Assembly: GCF_000346465.2 (NCBI RefSeq)
Contig: NC_034015.1
Span: 21,080,462 to 21,144,461 of the forward strand
Length of the DNA stretch: 64,000 nucleotides
Reading direction: 5' to 3'
From: Prunus persica
Lineage: Eukaryota; Streptophyta; Magnoliopsida; Rosales; Rosaceae
Part shown: positions 48,201-62,226 of the stretch, one piece after another
Numbering within the stretch: the stretch's first letter is position 1
Layout: the number at the start of each line of letters is the position of its first letter
Program-made: the position numbers and the translations under genes
The notes under the pieces: model-generated
Database searches by the model: none
What the model was told of the DNA's origin: nothing
The model's input: the letters and a program-made list of their open reading frames with translations, nothing else

Positions 48201-48983
48201 TGTTTCCTGGGGTGCATAGACATAGACCCATTCCAAATTCACTAAGGTCAAAAAGAGAACCTCTTAAAGACTTTTTAGGAAGAGAAAATTATTTTAAATT
48301 TGTATTCTCCATAGGCATTGAAAATCCATAAAATGGAGGGATTTGTAAACCCAAACGAAGGTGTGGTGTGGTGGGTTTCTCTCTCCTCAACTACTGTTGC
48401 TACATGACTTCCTCTTTTTTTTTTTTTTTTTTCTTTTTTTGCGCGTGTGTGTGTGTGTGTTGGAGATTTTGTTGTATTATCTAAATTGCATGTACGTACC
48501 ATCTTCTCAAAAGTTGTGTGGTTTGGTCTTTGACGGCTGATTGCGAATTCAGAGGTGTATAAAGACTCGATCATTGCTATAATGCACAACACAGATTAGT
48601 CTTAAGTAAAAAAGTTGAAGATGAAAGTGGAATGAGATTGCTTAAGGTGTTTGTTGGACCCAATTTAAATATGTTATGATGGACTTCATCTATCAGACAG
48701 ACTCATCCATCAAATTCAAAGTTAAAGCATGGCATTGTCGTCTCCTCCTTTTTTCTTTATCAAAAAAGCAATGAGAAAAAGAAAAGGGGCAAGGAACCAA
48801 ATCTCACATAAACAGGGTGGTTTTATTCCTTATTCATTGCAATTACAAATTAATGAAATGAATAGTTGACGAAAACCTTTATAATCGCTGTTACATGTGC
48901 TATGTATGCTACAAAGACTATGCCTCTGAATTCTGCTTTTCTGGGACTGTTTCAAAATTGGTAGAGATCAGTGAAAAGCACCT
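45243..48983. other. Leader intron and intergenic region
   Basis: 45243-46030 holds the clathrin assembly gene leader with its intron and a GA-rich first exon. 46.1-48.9 kb is AT-rich spacer with a CT run near 47529-47549, a poly(T) and GT microsatellite near 48415-48460, and a possible short SINE-like fragment near 47276-47370. No gene is supported. Confidence 0.5.
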
Positions 48984-51900
48984 TCAACATCTCTTAACAA
49001 CAGCCGTTGCAAAGCAAGGATGGTGGTTGAACTCGAAAGAAACCTTCAGTGAGGGGTCAAGGGCTCCTGCTCGGGAAATCACGTTTAAGGCAATGCTATT
49101 GTGCTCGGCTACTTGCTCTAGCCTTCTTAGTTCGGCCAATTTTTCTGGGTCACTGGAAAAACTACTTTTAACCTCCTTTGTGATCCTCTGGGCATCCTTG
49201 AAGTAATCATACATAACTAGGTTCTGCGCAAAGGAACAGATAACAGTAAGCCTACCAGAGTGTGCTAAACACCCAGTGTGTGCTAACAGAAAATTCACTC
49301 ACAGATAAACGAGCATGGGTTGTCGATTCCATAAACAGAGGGAATGAGACATGATCAGGAATGCAAGCTTTTTGTAGGAGTTCAAAGTGCTGAATAAATC
49401 TCTGCAGGAATTTAAAAAAGAAAAAGAAAAAGAGTTAAACCTGGTGAGAACGCAAAGGGGAGATGTCATCCAAAACATAAATCGTCAACAACTTTTGTAA
49501 ACTCTTGAATTCATAAAGCAGAAACAGTGTCTCCTAAAATAGCTCCCAAAATGCATTTCAGGCAAGACAAGGAGACCTCTTTTTGCATGTCATGCTTATA
49601 TGAGAGGATAAAACTGAAATTTACCATCAGTTAACTCAAAGGTTAAGAAAAATATATAAATAAATAAATATAGTAGGAATAATAATGCTATACCTCATGC
49701 TCAGTATTAAAAGGGCTTGGATTTTGTGCCATCATGCAGTCATTCCTCAAAGCAGCAAGCATCTGAAAAGATGGGATTCATTAACTGCGGATTTGAGGTG
49801 AGAATGTTGAAGCAAAATTTTATGCTACGAATGGACAGAATCTGTCCTGACATTCACAGTATAAAAATATCCTGGTTGATTTGAAACAAGAAGACTTGGA
49901 TGCCTACAAATACGGTCCAACATAAAATTTCTTAGCACCAGCAGAGGCGCAAAGGGACCTATCTCTGCAGTCATCTCAAATGGAAGTGGTCATTCTTCAC
50001 CTCATAATTCAGAAACTAAAGCAAAATTACCATTGTAAGCCCTTCAGCAAGGCATATTTGGCACTGAAGAAACAAGACTGAAGGCGGAATCTGGTAATCT
50101 CGTGCCACATCTTTAACAGAATCCCTTTTCTTCTTTCCCCTCCGTTTACCTGATCAACAGAAACATAGAGGCATCAAATGGTGCCATACGCTCAGTAAAA
50201 TAATTTTGGACAGCCATAGTGCATGTAAATGTATAAGAAAATTCAGACAATTGACTAATCCGAAAGCCTCCTTACGAATAGCTGCCTCGCAATTGAAATA
50301 AGTTACAGAATATTAGCATATTTACCACTGCCATTGCTCACCACCGTCTTGAGATTTGTTTTCTCTGCAAGCTTGATTAGGACAACATAGATATACCAAT
50401 ATACCATGCAGTATTCACTCTCCGAATAGAGCTCCAATTCGAAGCCTAAAATGAGAAATCGAAAAGCTATCCAATATGTTTGCTCCTCCACCCAAACAAG
50501 GATGTGTTGGAATAGCTTCATGCCAACATTCTGTAAAATTCCAAAGTAAACTCCGATAAGCATAAATTTTACTGGTGTTTGCGTTAAGGTTTCGCTATGT
50601 TTAGCAAAAGAAAAATGAAGGAAATTTTAACCATAAAAAAGATGTGATCATTGCTGAATACAGATAGAGATAATTTAATCAGCACTGGCATGGCCTTTTG
50701 TCAAGTGAATGATGATATCATCAGCCGCTTGCATTTCAAAAAAAAAAAAAGGAAATTAAGACACTGAGATGCCCCCTTCAACTGAGTAATCTAATACAGA
50801 TTTTACCTAATTGCCAACACTGGATTCACTAAAGCCTAGTAGGCAATAAAGTACATTCACAGAAACTATCAAGTTGCTTGATAGGTCTCTTATGATCAAA
50901 CACTCTAGTCATTTGTTCAGTGTTGTTCTAGAATTCGCATTCCTTGTTTAATCCAAGTCACATTGATGTGAAATGCTCAAACTTTATGTATGGCATATTT
51001 CCTTTAACAATTAACCAGATCAATGTTTCCCTAAAAATGTAGATATACAACTGGTCAAATTCCAAAGAAAAACAAAGGATAAACTTACTAAGTTTCCCTG
51101 ATTCTTAAAGAACAAAAATATACGTACATAGAAACTGAATGCCTCCAAGTGCAATTGATGATTGATAAACCAAGTAAGCTAATGGGAATAATATTAAAGT
51201 AATCCTCTCAGAGAGCAACATACCTCATCGTTTGAAATGTTTGCTTTTTCTCCAAACTCCTTTCTAAAGGCCATCTCTAGCTATAAAATCAACATTTGAA
51301 AAACGTAAACACATTAGCCATGCCAAATTCCATCGCCAATCAAATTGGTCAATGTGTAGAGTGATAAACAGAATCACATTGGACAATGAGTAGCTATAAA
51401 ATCAACATTTGAAAAACGTAAACACATTATCCATGCCAAATTCTATCACCAATCAAATTGGACAACGTGTAGAGTGATAAACAGAATCACAGTTTTCATC
51501 TTTTTTTTGTTTAAGTTTGAACTCATACTTCCCAAAATACAGACAAAAAAGTTAGAAAAAGAAAGGGAAAAGAAACATGCATTGGCACTTTCCTTATAAA
51601 GTAGTTTGGTATATAATCTTAACTAATAGTTGGGAGAAAACAGGGGTCTGATGGGTAATCTTGAAGATCTTGTTATGACAATAACTTAATTAAATATCTG
51701 CATTAAGAGAAAAGGCTCAGGTTTAGGATCACTCAGCCCTAAACCATCTACCTCATAGTAAGCCCAGAAAACATTAGACAATGATAGAGCAAGATATACG
51801 TGCTTCATAAGATGTTCTCTTCAGAAACATAATACCTTCTGAGGCCTCGAACAACTGAAAGAGTTTGAAAAGGAAGAAAACGTAATAAATGAGCTTTTAA

Positions 51901-54900
51901 GATAATGTGGCATACCTGTACGTAAACAACACGCCAATCTTGTAAAATCTTTCCAAGCTTACGCCTTTGCCATGCGCCATTTGTACATAAAATTTTTAGC
52001 AAATTGATTACTAACTGCATTACACAAAATATTACACATATTAGATGAAGCACCCAGTGCCAGTGAACCAGTCTCATTTGAGTTCTGCTATCTTCTGGCG
52101 CACACATGAATCCAAGATTCAGTGAAATTCAAAAAGGAAAAAAAATTGTCATGCAAGAGCTTTCATTGATCATATCCCTTGATCCCCGATCTAAGTACAC
52201 AAATTGAATAGTTTCATAGAATATGGAACATACTTAGGAACTATCATCACCCAAAAGTAAAACTAAACAGACAAGTATAATAATTCCAAAGATAATAATT
52301 CACATCACCTGTCCCAATTGAACAATAGATTCCTTTTTCTGAATATCATGGTTCCGTGTGTTATCACGTAATGCTGCAGCTCTGGTAATTACAGCAAAGA
52401 CAGGATCCCGGCCATAGAGTTTCCCGTCTTGAACCAGCAACCGCTATTCAAAAGTTTTCAGGTCAATAATTCATAAATATTTTGACATAACTGTAGCAGT
52501 AAGTATCTAATCCAAAGTTTGGACTCTGGAGAAAACAAATTAACAAAATCAAGAAATACTTCCAGCTCCAGCAGCGCATAGTGCGGGCATAAACTAGAAA
52601 ATGAAACAATAGTAGGACCATAGGCCTAAGGTTATAAATGCATGCAAAGCTGTGTTACCCAGACACATTGTTTAACCTAAAGAACTAATTTCTCTCAGCA
52701 ATTAGTTCAACATAGCAATAGCACAAAGAAGGATCTGCTGTAGGGTAATGTAGCTATGGACTATTAAATACTAAATACCATAAAGTCATCATACCAGCCA
52801 CTGGAAGAACAATTGAAGTAGAAACAAACGAAACATTGGAAACCGACCTGAAGATGAGCCCTTGCTACTAAATCAGGCTGAGATTTTTGAAACTCAACCA
52901 CAAAGTGCAAAACACTTTCTAAAGATGGGTCTAATGGGTAGGAACATATAACATCCAGATCTTGCAGAAGTTTCATAAAATATTCAACAGCCTGGTATAA
53001 CAAAACAAAAAGAACGTTATAATAGTGGAAGTAAATTACCAGAACTGTAGTAATTATCTAATGCTCACCTTTTTCCAACTAAGAATTTTAATTGCACGTG
53101 GTGGAGTTGGGGCAGATAACCTACAGTTTAAACTAGCATCAAATCCAATTGGTTGACGGCCAGAAGCAGTAGTTTTGTCTTCTATACTGCCTTCATGAGT
53201 TACAAGAGTACTAGATCTGAGGAACTCAGATGAGTTAAGAATGCATTTCAATTCTGATATGCAGGAGGCTATATGTTTTCTTGCCAACTCCAAACCTCTC
53301 CCTTGAGGCCGCCTCATAGATGTAAGAACATGGTAAAAATGCTGAAAGAAGATGAACAAAAGATATCTTTTTTATTGAACTTTTAGAATATGGGGCAATT
53401 ATTTTCAAATGCATGGATATGTGCTCACAGATGATGCAGATTCATATAAGATAAACAAACACAGGGTAAGACCTTACGAAAGCGTAAGCGGCATAACAAA
53501 GCTTTGCAGTAGCCTTCCTCAAATTCAACATTATTTTGTAGTGGCATCAAGTCTGCAGCAAAAAAGCTAGTATATGAACCAAGCATGATATTGTAAAATG
53601 TATAAACATACATGCAGTCTGAAAGGTGGCAAAAGCTATGTAGATACACAAAGTAAACCTACTCTGGGTATCAAAGGTATAAGGTAGGAAAGCCAATTAC
53701 TAATTTAAACTAAAATTGATCTAACAAGGAATTAAAATGAAAGAAGAAAATGGATACACACTGCCTTTGTTTTCTTCACATATCTGTTTCACTTAATATT
53801 TTACATGAAGATTGATATTAATCCGAAAGTTAACAGATATACCTTCTAACACTCTGGTTTTCGATGATGGGGCTTTACAGGCACGTAATTGGCGGGAAAT
53901 TGTTTCTTCAACAGCCTTTAGCATTGACAAACACTTTTCATCTCCATCCCCATTCAAAGGAAGACCATATGTCATTATAAAAAGGTCTTCTTCCTGCCAA
54001 TGAGACAAATTTGATGAAATTTGCATATACAAGCATTTGTTCACTGCAAGATACTACTTAGAAACTAGGACTTATATGTCTATACATGCAGTTGACACAA
54101 TCTTGCAAGTGGACAAAAATGCACTGTATTGTCATCCAGATGTGTGCTATAATTTACTCGGAGGATAACAATCATTTACGAGTATAACTCATTGATTTAT
54201 TTTCTTAATTTCTCCTGCCTGACTCAATCCTGGGAGCAGTAAGAATTGATCATAAAGACTGAAACTAGGGAAAAGATAAATTACTACAAATTCATGGAAA
54301 TACTGAAACAGCGTAGGCCGAAAGAGCTGTTGGAATACTTTACTTCATGAGTCCGTGCATCTGAGACAACTGAAATGACAGTCTTGCAGGTTGCTCGTAT
54401 GACTCTGCAATAAGAATGCAGTAAGGGATGTGAAGATGTCCTATCAGGCCTGAGAAGATAGATGCAAGAGAAGACAGTTTGTGCCAATGAATGACCCTTG
54501 TGCCATGTTGCCTGCCATTCAAAAAGTTAGATATAAACATAAAGAAAGGAAAGACTGTAGTACAGAGACAAAAACTTATAAGATAGATCACTTCAACTGC
54601 AAATTTTAGTGTTAAAAACAAAAATCAGGAATATGTTTAAGCCGATAATGGGAAAAAAAAATTAAGATTGTAAGAGAAAAGATCTAATTAGAGCAATAAA
54701 GGGAGTTATCCAGCAGATACCTCACAGGCTAGAAGATGGTCCATGATATCAATAGTGCATTGTACATCAATTGTTTTGTCAAAGCTAATAGGAACTGGAG
54801 CAGCACCATTCTCAATTGCTTCATCAACAGAGTAATATTTACAAATCATACCAGAATCCATCTTTGGGTCCATTATCTAATAAGGAACACAAACATCAAG

Positions 54901-56119
54901 TGTTAAATACAGACCACACAAGTACTTGAAAAACAAAATTAGAAAAAATAGAACACAACCAATATAGCATAGGTTAGGTTGACAGAAAAATTGTGCAACT
55001 CTTTGATTATTAATGCTGTCGACGGTGAATCACCCTTGTCAAATGAATAACAAAGGTCGCATCCAACAAATAGGGATTTAGGCTGAGCATAACAGCACAC
55101 GAATGAAGAAAAAAATACATTTTCCTGAGCAGATTTTTCTTTTCAACAAGTTATTGAATGATCATAAACCAAATGCTGTGTGAACTATTCAGTTTAAGAC
55201 ACAGCAATTTTGAATGTGCTAATAACAATTTTATAAAAAGGTGCAGACAACGTCTTACCTCTAAAGCAGACATCGCAGCAAAAAGATTGAAATTATCTCC
55301 ATGAATGAGCATACCATCTTGAAGATCTGTGACCAAAGGTCATCAAAAGAAAAATAAATGAAGAATGAGAAGCCAAGAATAGGATAGAATGGCAATCACG
55401 TGCTAAACCCAAACAGCATTATAATACACACACAGCTTATATTGATTTTGATGTTATATTTACTGTATACTATGCAGAGTTTGCTAAACATATTTGATAG
55501 GTTTCATTTGTACCAATCTCAGCAATTATAAAATGAAGCAATAGGGAATTACAAAGTCCACAGTTCACTTCCAACAAAAACCAACAACTCAAGCCTTAGT
55601 CATCCAAACAACCTAGCAATACAGAACCATTCCAACAGTAAAATATTTCAACATTTGTCAGCAAACGAACAGAGCATCGTTCAACGTTTTCAACTAATGG
55701 AGAATAACCACTGCTTTTGATTAGCCAGAGGCACTTACAAGAAGAACGGATATGGTGTGTATGTTTTGTATAGATATAGAATATGTTATTAAACTACTAG
55801 GCTCGCTTCCTTAATCTGTTTATTTGTTTACACGGAATTCCGATGTCCAATAACATTTGTCATATGAAAACATAAAAAGCAATAGATTCTCATCCCCTTT
55901 CCCTGCTTTCATTTTCTTTCAGTTTCTCGGAAACCGAACAGAGTCGCTGAGAAGTTGAAATTGAAGCATAGGGCAACAAGGGGAAAACCACTGACCTTTG
56001 CAGGCGGCGTCGAGAAGGGGTGACACGTCAGCCCAGACAGTGTGATCGCCGGAAGGAATGGGAGTGCGTTCGGGTAAGGGGAGGTCCACTGTAGCTTCCT
56101 GTGCACTCGTCCCGGCCAT
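48984..56119 (-). CDS. NAA35: N-alpha-acetyltransferase 35, NatC auxiliary subunit (MAK10 homologue)
   Basis: Sixteen coding exons: 56119-55996, 55326-55259, 54876-54721, 54511-54344, 53993-53843, 53552-53473, 53341-53069, 52991-52848, 52443-52309, 52014-51916, 51280-51224, 50530-50326, 50149-50031, 49762-49694, 49401-49303, 49223-48984. Total 2187 nt, 728 aa, close to the ~725 aa of animal NAA35. All phases close. The MAK10 signature spans exons 2-3 ([15 protein letters not shown], about residues 60-74), followed by HLLACE and [16 protein letters not shown]. The C terminus includes [13 protein letters not shown] and ends [12 protein letters not shown]35 anchors the NAA30 catalytic subunit to ribosomes; NatC acetylates N termini beginning Met-Leu/Ile/Phe. 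An intron duplication is described separately. Confidence 0.95.
51278..51491. repeat. 113-bp-period intronic tandem duplication at a splice acceptor of NAA35
   Basis: The sequence AGCTATAAAATCAACATT starts at 51279 and again at 51392. About 100 bp align with only a handful of substitutions (ends near GAATCACA at 51378 and 51491). The left copy contains the acceptor of NAA35 coding exon 11; the right copy repeats the same acceptor context 113 nt upstream on the minus strand. Confidence 0.9.
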
Positions 56120-57021
56120 CGTCGTAGATGCTTTTCGCTGCGGAAGCTTTGGAATATCAGTCTCCTGTATTGCTGCTTGCTGGGTAGCGTTGTGTGGGTG
56201 ATCTTTTTAGCAAAGGTGGGTGCTTTGCTCGGTTGCTGCCCACTTGCCTGCCTTGACAAGTACAACAACAACGAACAGCGTGCGCGTCAATCAGTGTGGA
56301 CTGGTGAGGGTGTTTAGGGCATCAAATGGGTCGGATCTGGTCTTGGTATGATTTCATTGGATTTCCTTTCAATTTTTATTTAAGCAATAAGAAAAATTAA
56401 AGGGAAATCCTCTTCTTCTTATTTTTTCATTTTCACATTAGGGTGAAATCCTTGTCCATTTTCAAGTATAGCAATAGTTTTTCAACTCAATCTTAAATTT
56501 CATTTTAATTCTTAAATTAAAAATAGTAGAAATACTTAACATTAAGCGCCACTTTGGTGTTTGTTATTAAGGATTTTGCTAAGGTCAGTCGCTCGCTATC
56601 CAGTGAATGACGATTTATGACTGTTATAATATTTTATCTTTAATAGTCAAAAATAGTCAATTATACATGGTAAATATCCATTTGTCATGTATTTTATCAC
56701 GATTATTGTGTCATATATGTATGTGAGTATGTAACTACATTTTCAACAGTGTACCTTCATTTCAGACCCTAACTAACTAATAATTAATGGAAATTAAAAA
56801 TTGAAAATACTCTCCAATATAATTGCATTCTTCTTCTTCTTTTTTTTCCTTTTGGTTCAATTCAATGTGTATGTGACAGGCGCCCACTCATTTCAAGTTC
56901 ATAATAGGTAATTGAAGAAACACACCTAAAAAAGAATCATATGTAAACCCTACTGCTATGGGAAGAATATATAGTACACCAGTGTCTGGTCCGATGTGAT
57001 CCAAGCAACGGACATGAGAAA
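56120..57021. other. Intergenic region, NAA35 promoter side
   Basis: Upstream of NAA35 and downstream of the first GT47 gene. No gene or repeat is seen. Confidence 0.5.
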
Positions 57022-59687
57022 TCAAGATGGCAGCAAAACATCAAGCCTTCTCAGCCAAACCGAGTGAAGCAACATGTGGATCATATCATAAGGTTGAGCT
57101 GGTCGATGAATCATGAAATGCCTGTGCACCTCTGTCACCCTTTTTTGCAGTTTCAAATACCTTTTGGGGGAAATTCCTTTCAAAATTGTCTTGATTTCTG
57201 GTATTTTTTCTGATGGAATGTACACGGAAAATTTGGTCCAATCAAGAACATCACTAAAGGGCAATGCATAGTAGTCAGAAATGAGGACAGGGACACACCC
57301 CACAGAAATTGCTGTGACCACCCTTGGACTTGCCACTTCATACCCACTTGGGCACAAGCAAAACTTGCTCTTCCCCATTAACTTGAAGTAATTTTTCTTC
57401 TTGTCAAGGTACTCATGCACTTGCACTTCTTTGTCTTTGTCTTTCCAATGCTCGAGCAAGATATGCCTTATGTTACCGTGAGCACCGCCAGCGAAGAAGG
57501 CGAGAATGGAACGCTTATCAGGGCTTGCACGCTGTGGGGTTGGACCAAGTTTTCCATAGGGTATGTTGATTTCTGGAATTGAGACATCTCTTTGGGGCTT
57601 AAACCCTTCCGAGGTATTGGCATTGCATAAAACTCTTATGAACTTGTCGTAGAGCTTAGGGTTCGCTTCTGAAATGTCCGGTGCCTGAAATTTTAAACTA
57701 ACCACTAGTCATGATGAGTGATCAATTGTAGTATTTAGATAGTGATTTGCATAATAGAAGACAAAACAAAACCTTGTTGCATTATAATCACCTTGTTGAT
57801 TATCTCTCGTACGAGCAACGTGTAAAGATGTTGCGAATAGTTTTATTTAAAAGCTTGGAAACTAAACATATAAAAGGAGGCATACCCAATCATGGCAAGA
57901 AACTAAGAAATGGTCAGCACCTTGGCTTCTATTCCAGTAAGGGTATCTTTCAGATATAATGCCAATATAATCCAAAACCACCCTTTGTAGCTGATCACGG
58001 GAGTAAGTGACAAGAGGATTGTAAAGAGTGTTGACAATGTTGACCACACTGATAGGGATGAGGAACAGGTTGGCCTCATCAGGATGACGAGCCATGAAGC
58101 GGCTCTTGCCGCTCTCCATCTCGTCGATGAACTGCCCTTCGATGCCGTAGATGTTGTTCAACGGCCCGTCGTGGACCAAGGGAGGCTCTCCTTCCCTGTA
58201 AATCCACACCTTCAATCTTTCCTCCATCTCTACGTGGCTCCTGATCCATCATCATACATAACCAAAATTTATTTATTTATTTTGGTAAGTAACATATTTG
58301 TGCTTGCTAACCCAAATTCAAGCATGTCACATATACATAAGAAAATGGATTAATAAAGGTGCACAAATTTTAGTGCTACAAAATTCAAAACCTGCATGGT
58401 ATGAAATCAAGGCAATGGATCGACAAAATAGGCTTAGTAATTTGAATCCAATTAATTAATGATATGAATTGAGTAGAGAAATCAACATGGATGAAATTAG
58501 CGGCAGCCAAATTAAGGTTAAACCCTTGGCATTCTCTCACGGTTAAAATTTCTCGATATATAAACTCTACTCTCTAGCAATTACTATACTTAAATAATGC
58601 TGAATCATTAAGGACAACAGAAATGGTAAATTGGAACAAAAATTGGTAAACGCTGATTTTAGAAGATTTTCATTCCATATATACATTAACCATAAATCAA
58701 GAATTTTATTTGAAAAATTATGGAAAGTTTTAAGGTGCAAATTTTTTTCGTGACAACTCACATTATGGAGTCCATTCCGATCAAATGTTGTAGCACTCTA
58801 TTTGCTTTTGCTCTGATACCACTTGAATGTTGTGTTAAGGTGACACACTACACCCTTATAGTGTAGTGATATTTTTCGATTATATTGTCATTTCTAATCA
58901 CCATGTTATAGGTTAGCATTTTTGTATTCATAATAAATCAATTAACATTAAATGTCCCAGATTTTGTTTAATATAGACACTAAATTTCCCATTACCCTCT
59001 CAGTCGGGAAAGTCATCAAAAGTCAAAACCCGGAAGAAAAAAATAATTGAGTTCAAAAGAAAAACCTCTGTTTAGACAAGAAAGAAACTGACAGAAATGA
59101 AGGAAAACATATATGTGAAACTTAACTGATGAAAAGAATGTGCATTTCTGTAGATGGATCCTGTTGGAATGAACCCTTCATCATCATTTCCCTTGGAATG
59201 ATTCTTTGCCTGAACTGCTTTACGAATCGCATCTCGTGCTCTAGCCAAATCTGCTTCAATTCTCTCCAAATTACTCATTTTCTACTCAGACATGAAACAA
59301 AATAATAAAATCGATCACATATACATAGTCAAAATAAAAAATACATGTATTCATGGCATAAACAAATATGTATACACTCACTTTTTTAGGCTTTTCTTCC
59401 CCTTCAATGAAACTACTTGTGTCATTCTCCGTCAATGAATATGACGGCGATAACAACGTTGGTGACGGTGATGGTGATAGTGATGGTGGTGGTGATGATG
59501 ACGATGAAATGGGTGGCGGGGTGTCATGGATGGTTTTTATGTGGGAAATAGGAGTAGGATATGAGAAAATAATATTGGTAATGCTGGTTTGGTTTAATGG
59601 AGATAAATAAAAGAGAAAAAAACAAAAGAGAAACAGAGCGGGTAGAGTTGCAGTCACAGTTTGCCAAGCAGAGCCAAATTCTGCCAT
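57022..59687 (-). CDS. Exostosin-like glycosyltransferase, GT47 family (array copy A)
   Basis: Four coding exons: 59687-59382, 59281-59127, 58240-57886, 57684-57022. Total 1479 nt, 492 aa. The start is MAEFGSAW; the frame upstream is leader. A short cytosolic N terminus and one signal-anchor helix ([17 protein letters not shown]) indicate a type II Golgi protein, followed by a Ser/Pro stem with an NQT sequon. The exostosin domain carries the family marks [82 protein letters not shown] and HSVWLRRLD. Members of this branch (probable glycosyltransferases At5g03795/At5g25310 type) are thought to make wall polysaccharides; acceptor and donor are unknown. It is the most diverged of the three copies (e.g. 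AISVGCVPV against AFYAGCVPV). Confidence 0.92.
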
Positions 59688-60424
59688 GGCTTTTGCTTTC
59701 TTTCTCACTTGTTTGAAGGAGGAGGAGGGAGGAGAAGGAGCATTGTATTTGGTATATGGGGGGGTGATAAATATGAAATCAAAGCATACGTAAACCTCTA
59801 AAGTCACAATTTGGTGAGTATTTGTCGTCACAAACCAATGTACATGTAATGTATGTGAGGGACCCTCCTACCTAGGGGCTACGGTTATGGTATGCAAAAT
59901 TTGGTACGTCGAGGCTGGTGATATATGGTAATATTTTAATTCAAATCTTGGCAAATCAATGGAAGAAGAAGGAGAATCTGGATATTTAATACATTGAAAT
60001 ATTGGTTTTAAGGAGAAAGAAGGAGGATAAGAGTGTTTTCTCTTTTCGCACATGGAAAGAAGTGGAGATATTATATATGGAAAAAAGGAATAAGTGGCCA
60101 ACTCATCACTCATGAGTCCTGCCTTCACAAGAAACAGATTGGTTTAATATGTATGTAACCTATGCAATTATTTTGTGTAAGTTATTTGCCTTTCCTTATT
60201 TTTATATAGACTGCATTAATTCATCATCAGTGTGTGTGTAACTGCATCAACTTTAAGTGGTTGTTGTATGAGGCAGCTTATGGAGTTGGAGAGGGGACAA
60301 CAACAGGATCCAAAATAAGACTTAATTATAGAGTTGCAAGTCATCCTATTGGCCACATTTTACATCACACAAAAAAGAGAAAGAGAGGGGAAAATTCACA
60401 CACACGGGTACGATGGGAACTTGA
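59688..60424. other. Intergenic region between GT47 copies A and B
   Basis: Promoter of copy A and 3' flank of copy B. No other gene is supported. Confidence 0.5.
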
Positions 60425-62226
60425 TTATGTTTCGAGTTTATAGTCAAGTCGTCTCAACCACACTGAATGAAGCACCATATGAATTACGTCAAATGGCTTA
60501 GACGGCCTGTTTAGCACAAAATGCCGATGAACTCTTGACACCCTCTTTTGCATTTTCAGATATTTTTCATATGGAATTGATTGTAGGATGGTCTTAATTT
60601 CTGGTATCCTAGCGACAGGAATCTGTACTGAAAATTGGCTCCAATTGAGGACATCGCTGAAGGGTAATGTATAATTGTCGGAAATTAAAACCGGCACGCA
60701 CCCTGCATAAAATGCCTCCACCACTCTCGGGCTTGCCACTTCAAATCCACTTGGACATAAACAATACTTGCTCTGACCCATTAATTTGGTGTAGTTTAGG
60801 CCCTTGGGAAGCTTCTCATGGACTTGAACTTCATCGTCTTTGCCCTTCCAATAATCGAGCAGCATGGGTCGAATGGGTCCGTGAACCCGACCCGCAAAGA
60901 ATGCTAGAATTGGGCGGTTGTTTGGAGCCTGACCCAAAGAGGGTGGGCCAAGCCTTCCATAGGGCAAGTAAATTTCAGGAAGCGAGACGTCTCTTTTGGG
61001 TTGAAATCCTTCGGAGGTGTTGGCATTGCAAAGCACTCTAATAAAATTCGTGAAAAGCTCAGGCTTCCCAACTGAAACCTCCGGTGCCTGAATTATGAAA
61101 TATTATACTTGTTTTAGAAGTATGAAATTTTGAATATTCATGTCAAACAAGTACGTTCCCTTAGCACTTAATTTGGTATTTGTTATCTTTTCCAAAAGAA
61201 AAACGAAAAAAAGAAAAAAAGAAAAAGACAATTGATGGGAACTATAATACATACCCAATCGTGACATGAAGCCATGAAATGGTCAGCACCATTGCTTCTG
61301 TTCCAGTAGGGATATTTATTTGCCACCACCCCAATGTAGTCCATCACAACCCGTTGCAGGCGATCGCGATAGTAGTCTTGTTTTCGGGTGATAGGCATGT
61401 AAACATAGTGAACAATATTGGCCACACTGACTGGCAGGAAGAATGTGTGTGCCTCATCAGGATGTGTAGCCCTAAAGGGGCTCTCCTCCCTCTCTATTTC
61501 ATCAATGAATTGTCCTTCAATGCCATATATGTTGTTGACTGGACCAAAATGCACCAGCGGTTGCTCTCCTTCCTTGTAGCTCCACACCTTGAACCTCTTC
61601 ACCATCTCTATGTGGCTCCTGCAGCAAGCACATCACAATTATTTAAGCCCTTAATTTTATAAGAAAACTAGCCTACGTACTTAATTATATAGAAGCTTAA
61701 AACTCAACTGGTGAAAAGCATATGGGTTTTTGTAAATGGTTCCTCTTGGGACAAAAGTCTCTGTTTTTTCCGATGTGTACTTTTTAAACCGAATTGCTTC
61801 AAGGATCGCTGCTCGTGCTTTGGCCAAATCTTCTTCAATTTTCTCCAAACTAGTCCTACCCTGGTAACGAGATTAAATACACTAAAAGCTAGTATTAGTC
61901 AACTTCATTAATTTACCAAAAGCTTCTACGTACATATGAAGAAACTAACTAGCTCTAGTATTGCTTACTTTGGTAGCACTAGCCTTGTGTCTCCTTTGAT
62001 ACATGGAGTTTGTGAGAATTAATTCATCCAGAGAAACGTGGGGCGGGGTTGTGTGGTTGGTCTTTGTTAGATTGAAAGGTGTAGTGGTATTGAAAGAGGA
62101 AACAAAAGGAATATTGAGATGGTTTTCAGTAAACAGTAAGGGTGAAAAGGTTAGAAGGAAGAAGAGAAGAAAAAACAAAGTAATTAGCCAAAAAAGTGTG
62201 GAGCAGCGGAATAAAGCTGAAGTCAT
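60425..62226 (-). CDS. Exostosin-like glycosyltransferase, GT47 family (array copy B)
   Basis: Four coding exons: 62226-61969, 61860-61709, 61618-61255, 61087-60425. Total 1437 nt, 478 aa. It has the same intron positions and phases as copy A, and the last exon is exactly the same length (663 nt). A signal anchor ([17 protein letters not shown]) follows [10 protein letters not shown]; the stem has several N-x-T sequons ([17 protein letters not shown]). The catalytic region shows HVEM/HIEM-type exon start, [80 protein letters not shown] and a C-terminal HSVWLRRLD. It is probably a Golgi glycosyltransferase of wall polysaccharide synthesis, and a tandem duplicate of its neighbours. Confidence 0.93.

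Noticed and set aside
59688..59831. 48-residue N-terminal extension of GT47 copy A
   Set aside because: It lies before the signal-anchor, is hydrophobic and Pro-rich noise, and family members start close to the membrane helix; MAEFGSAW fits.
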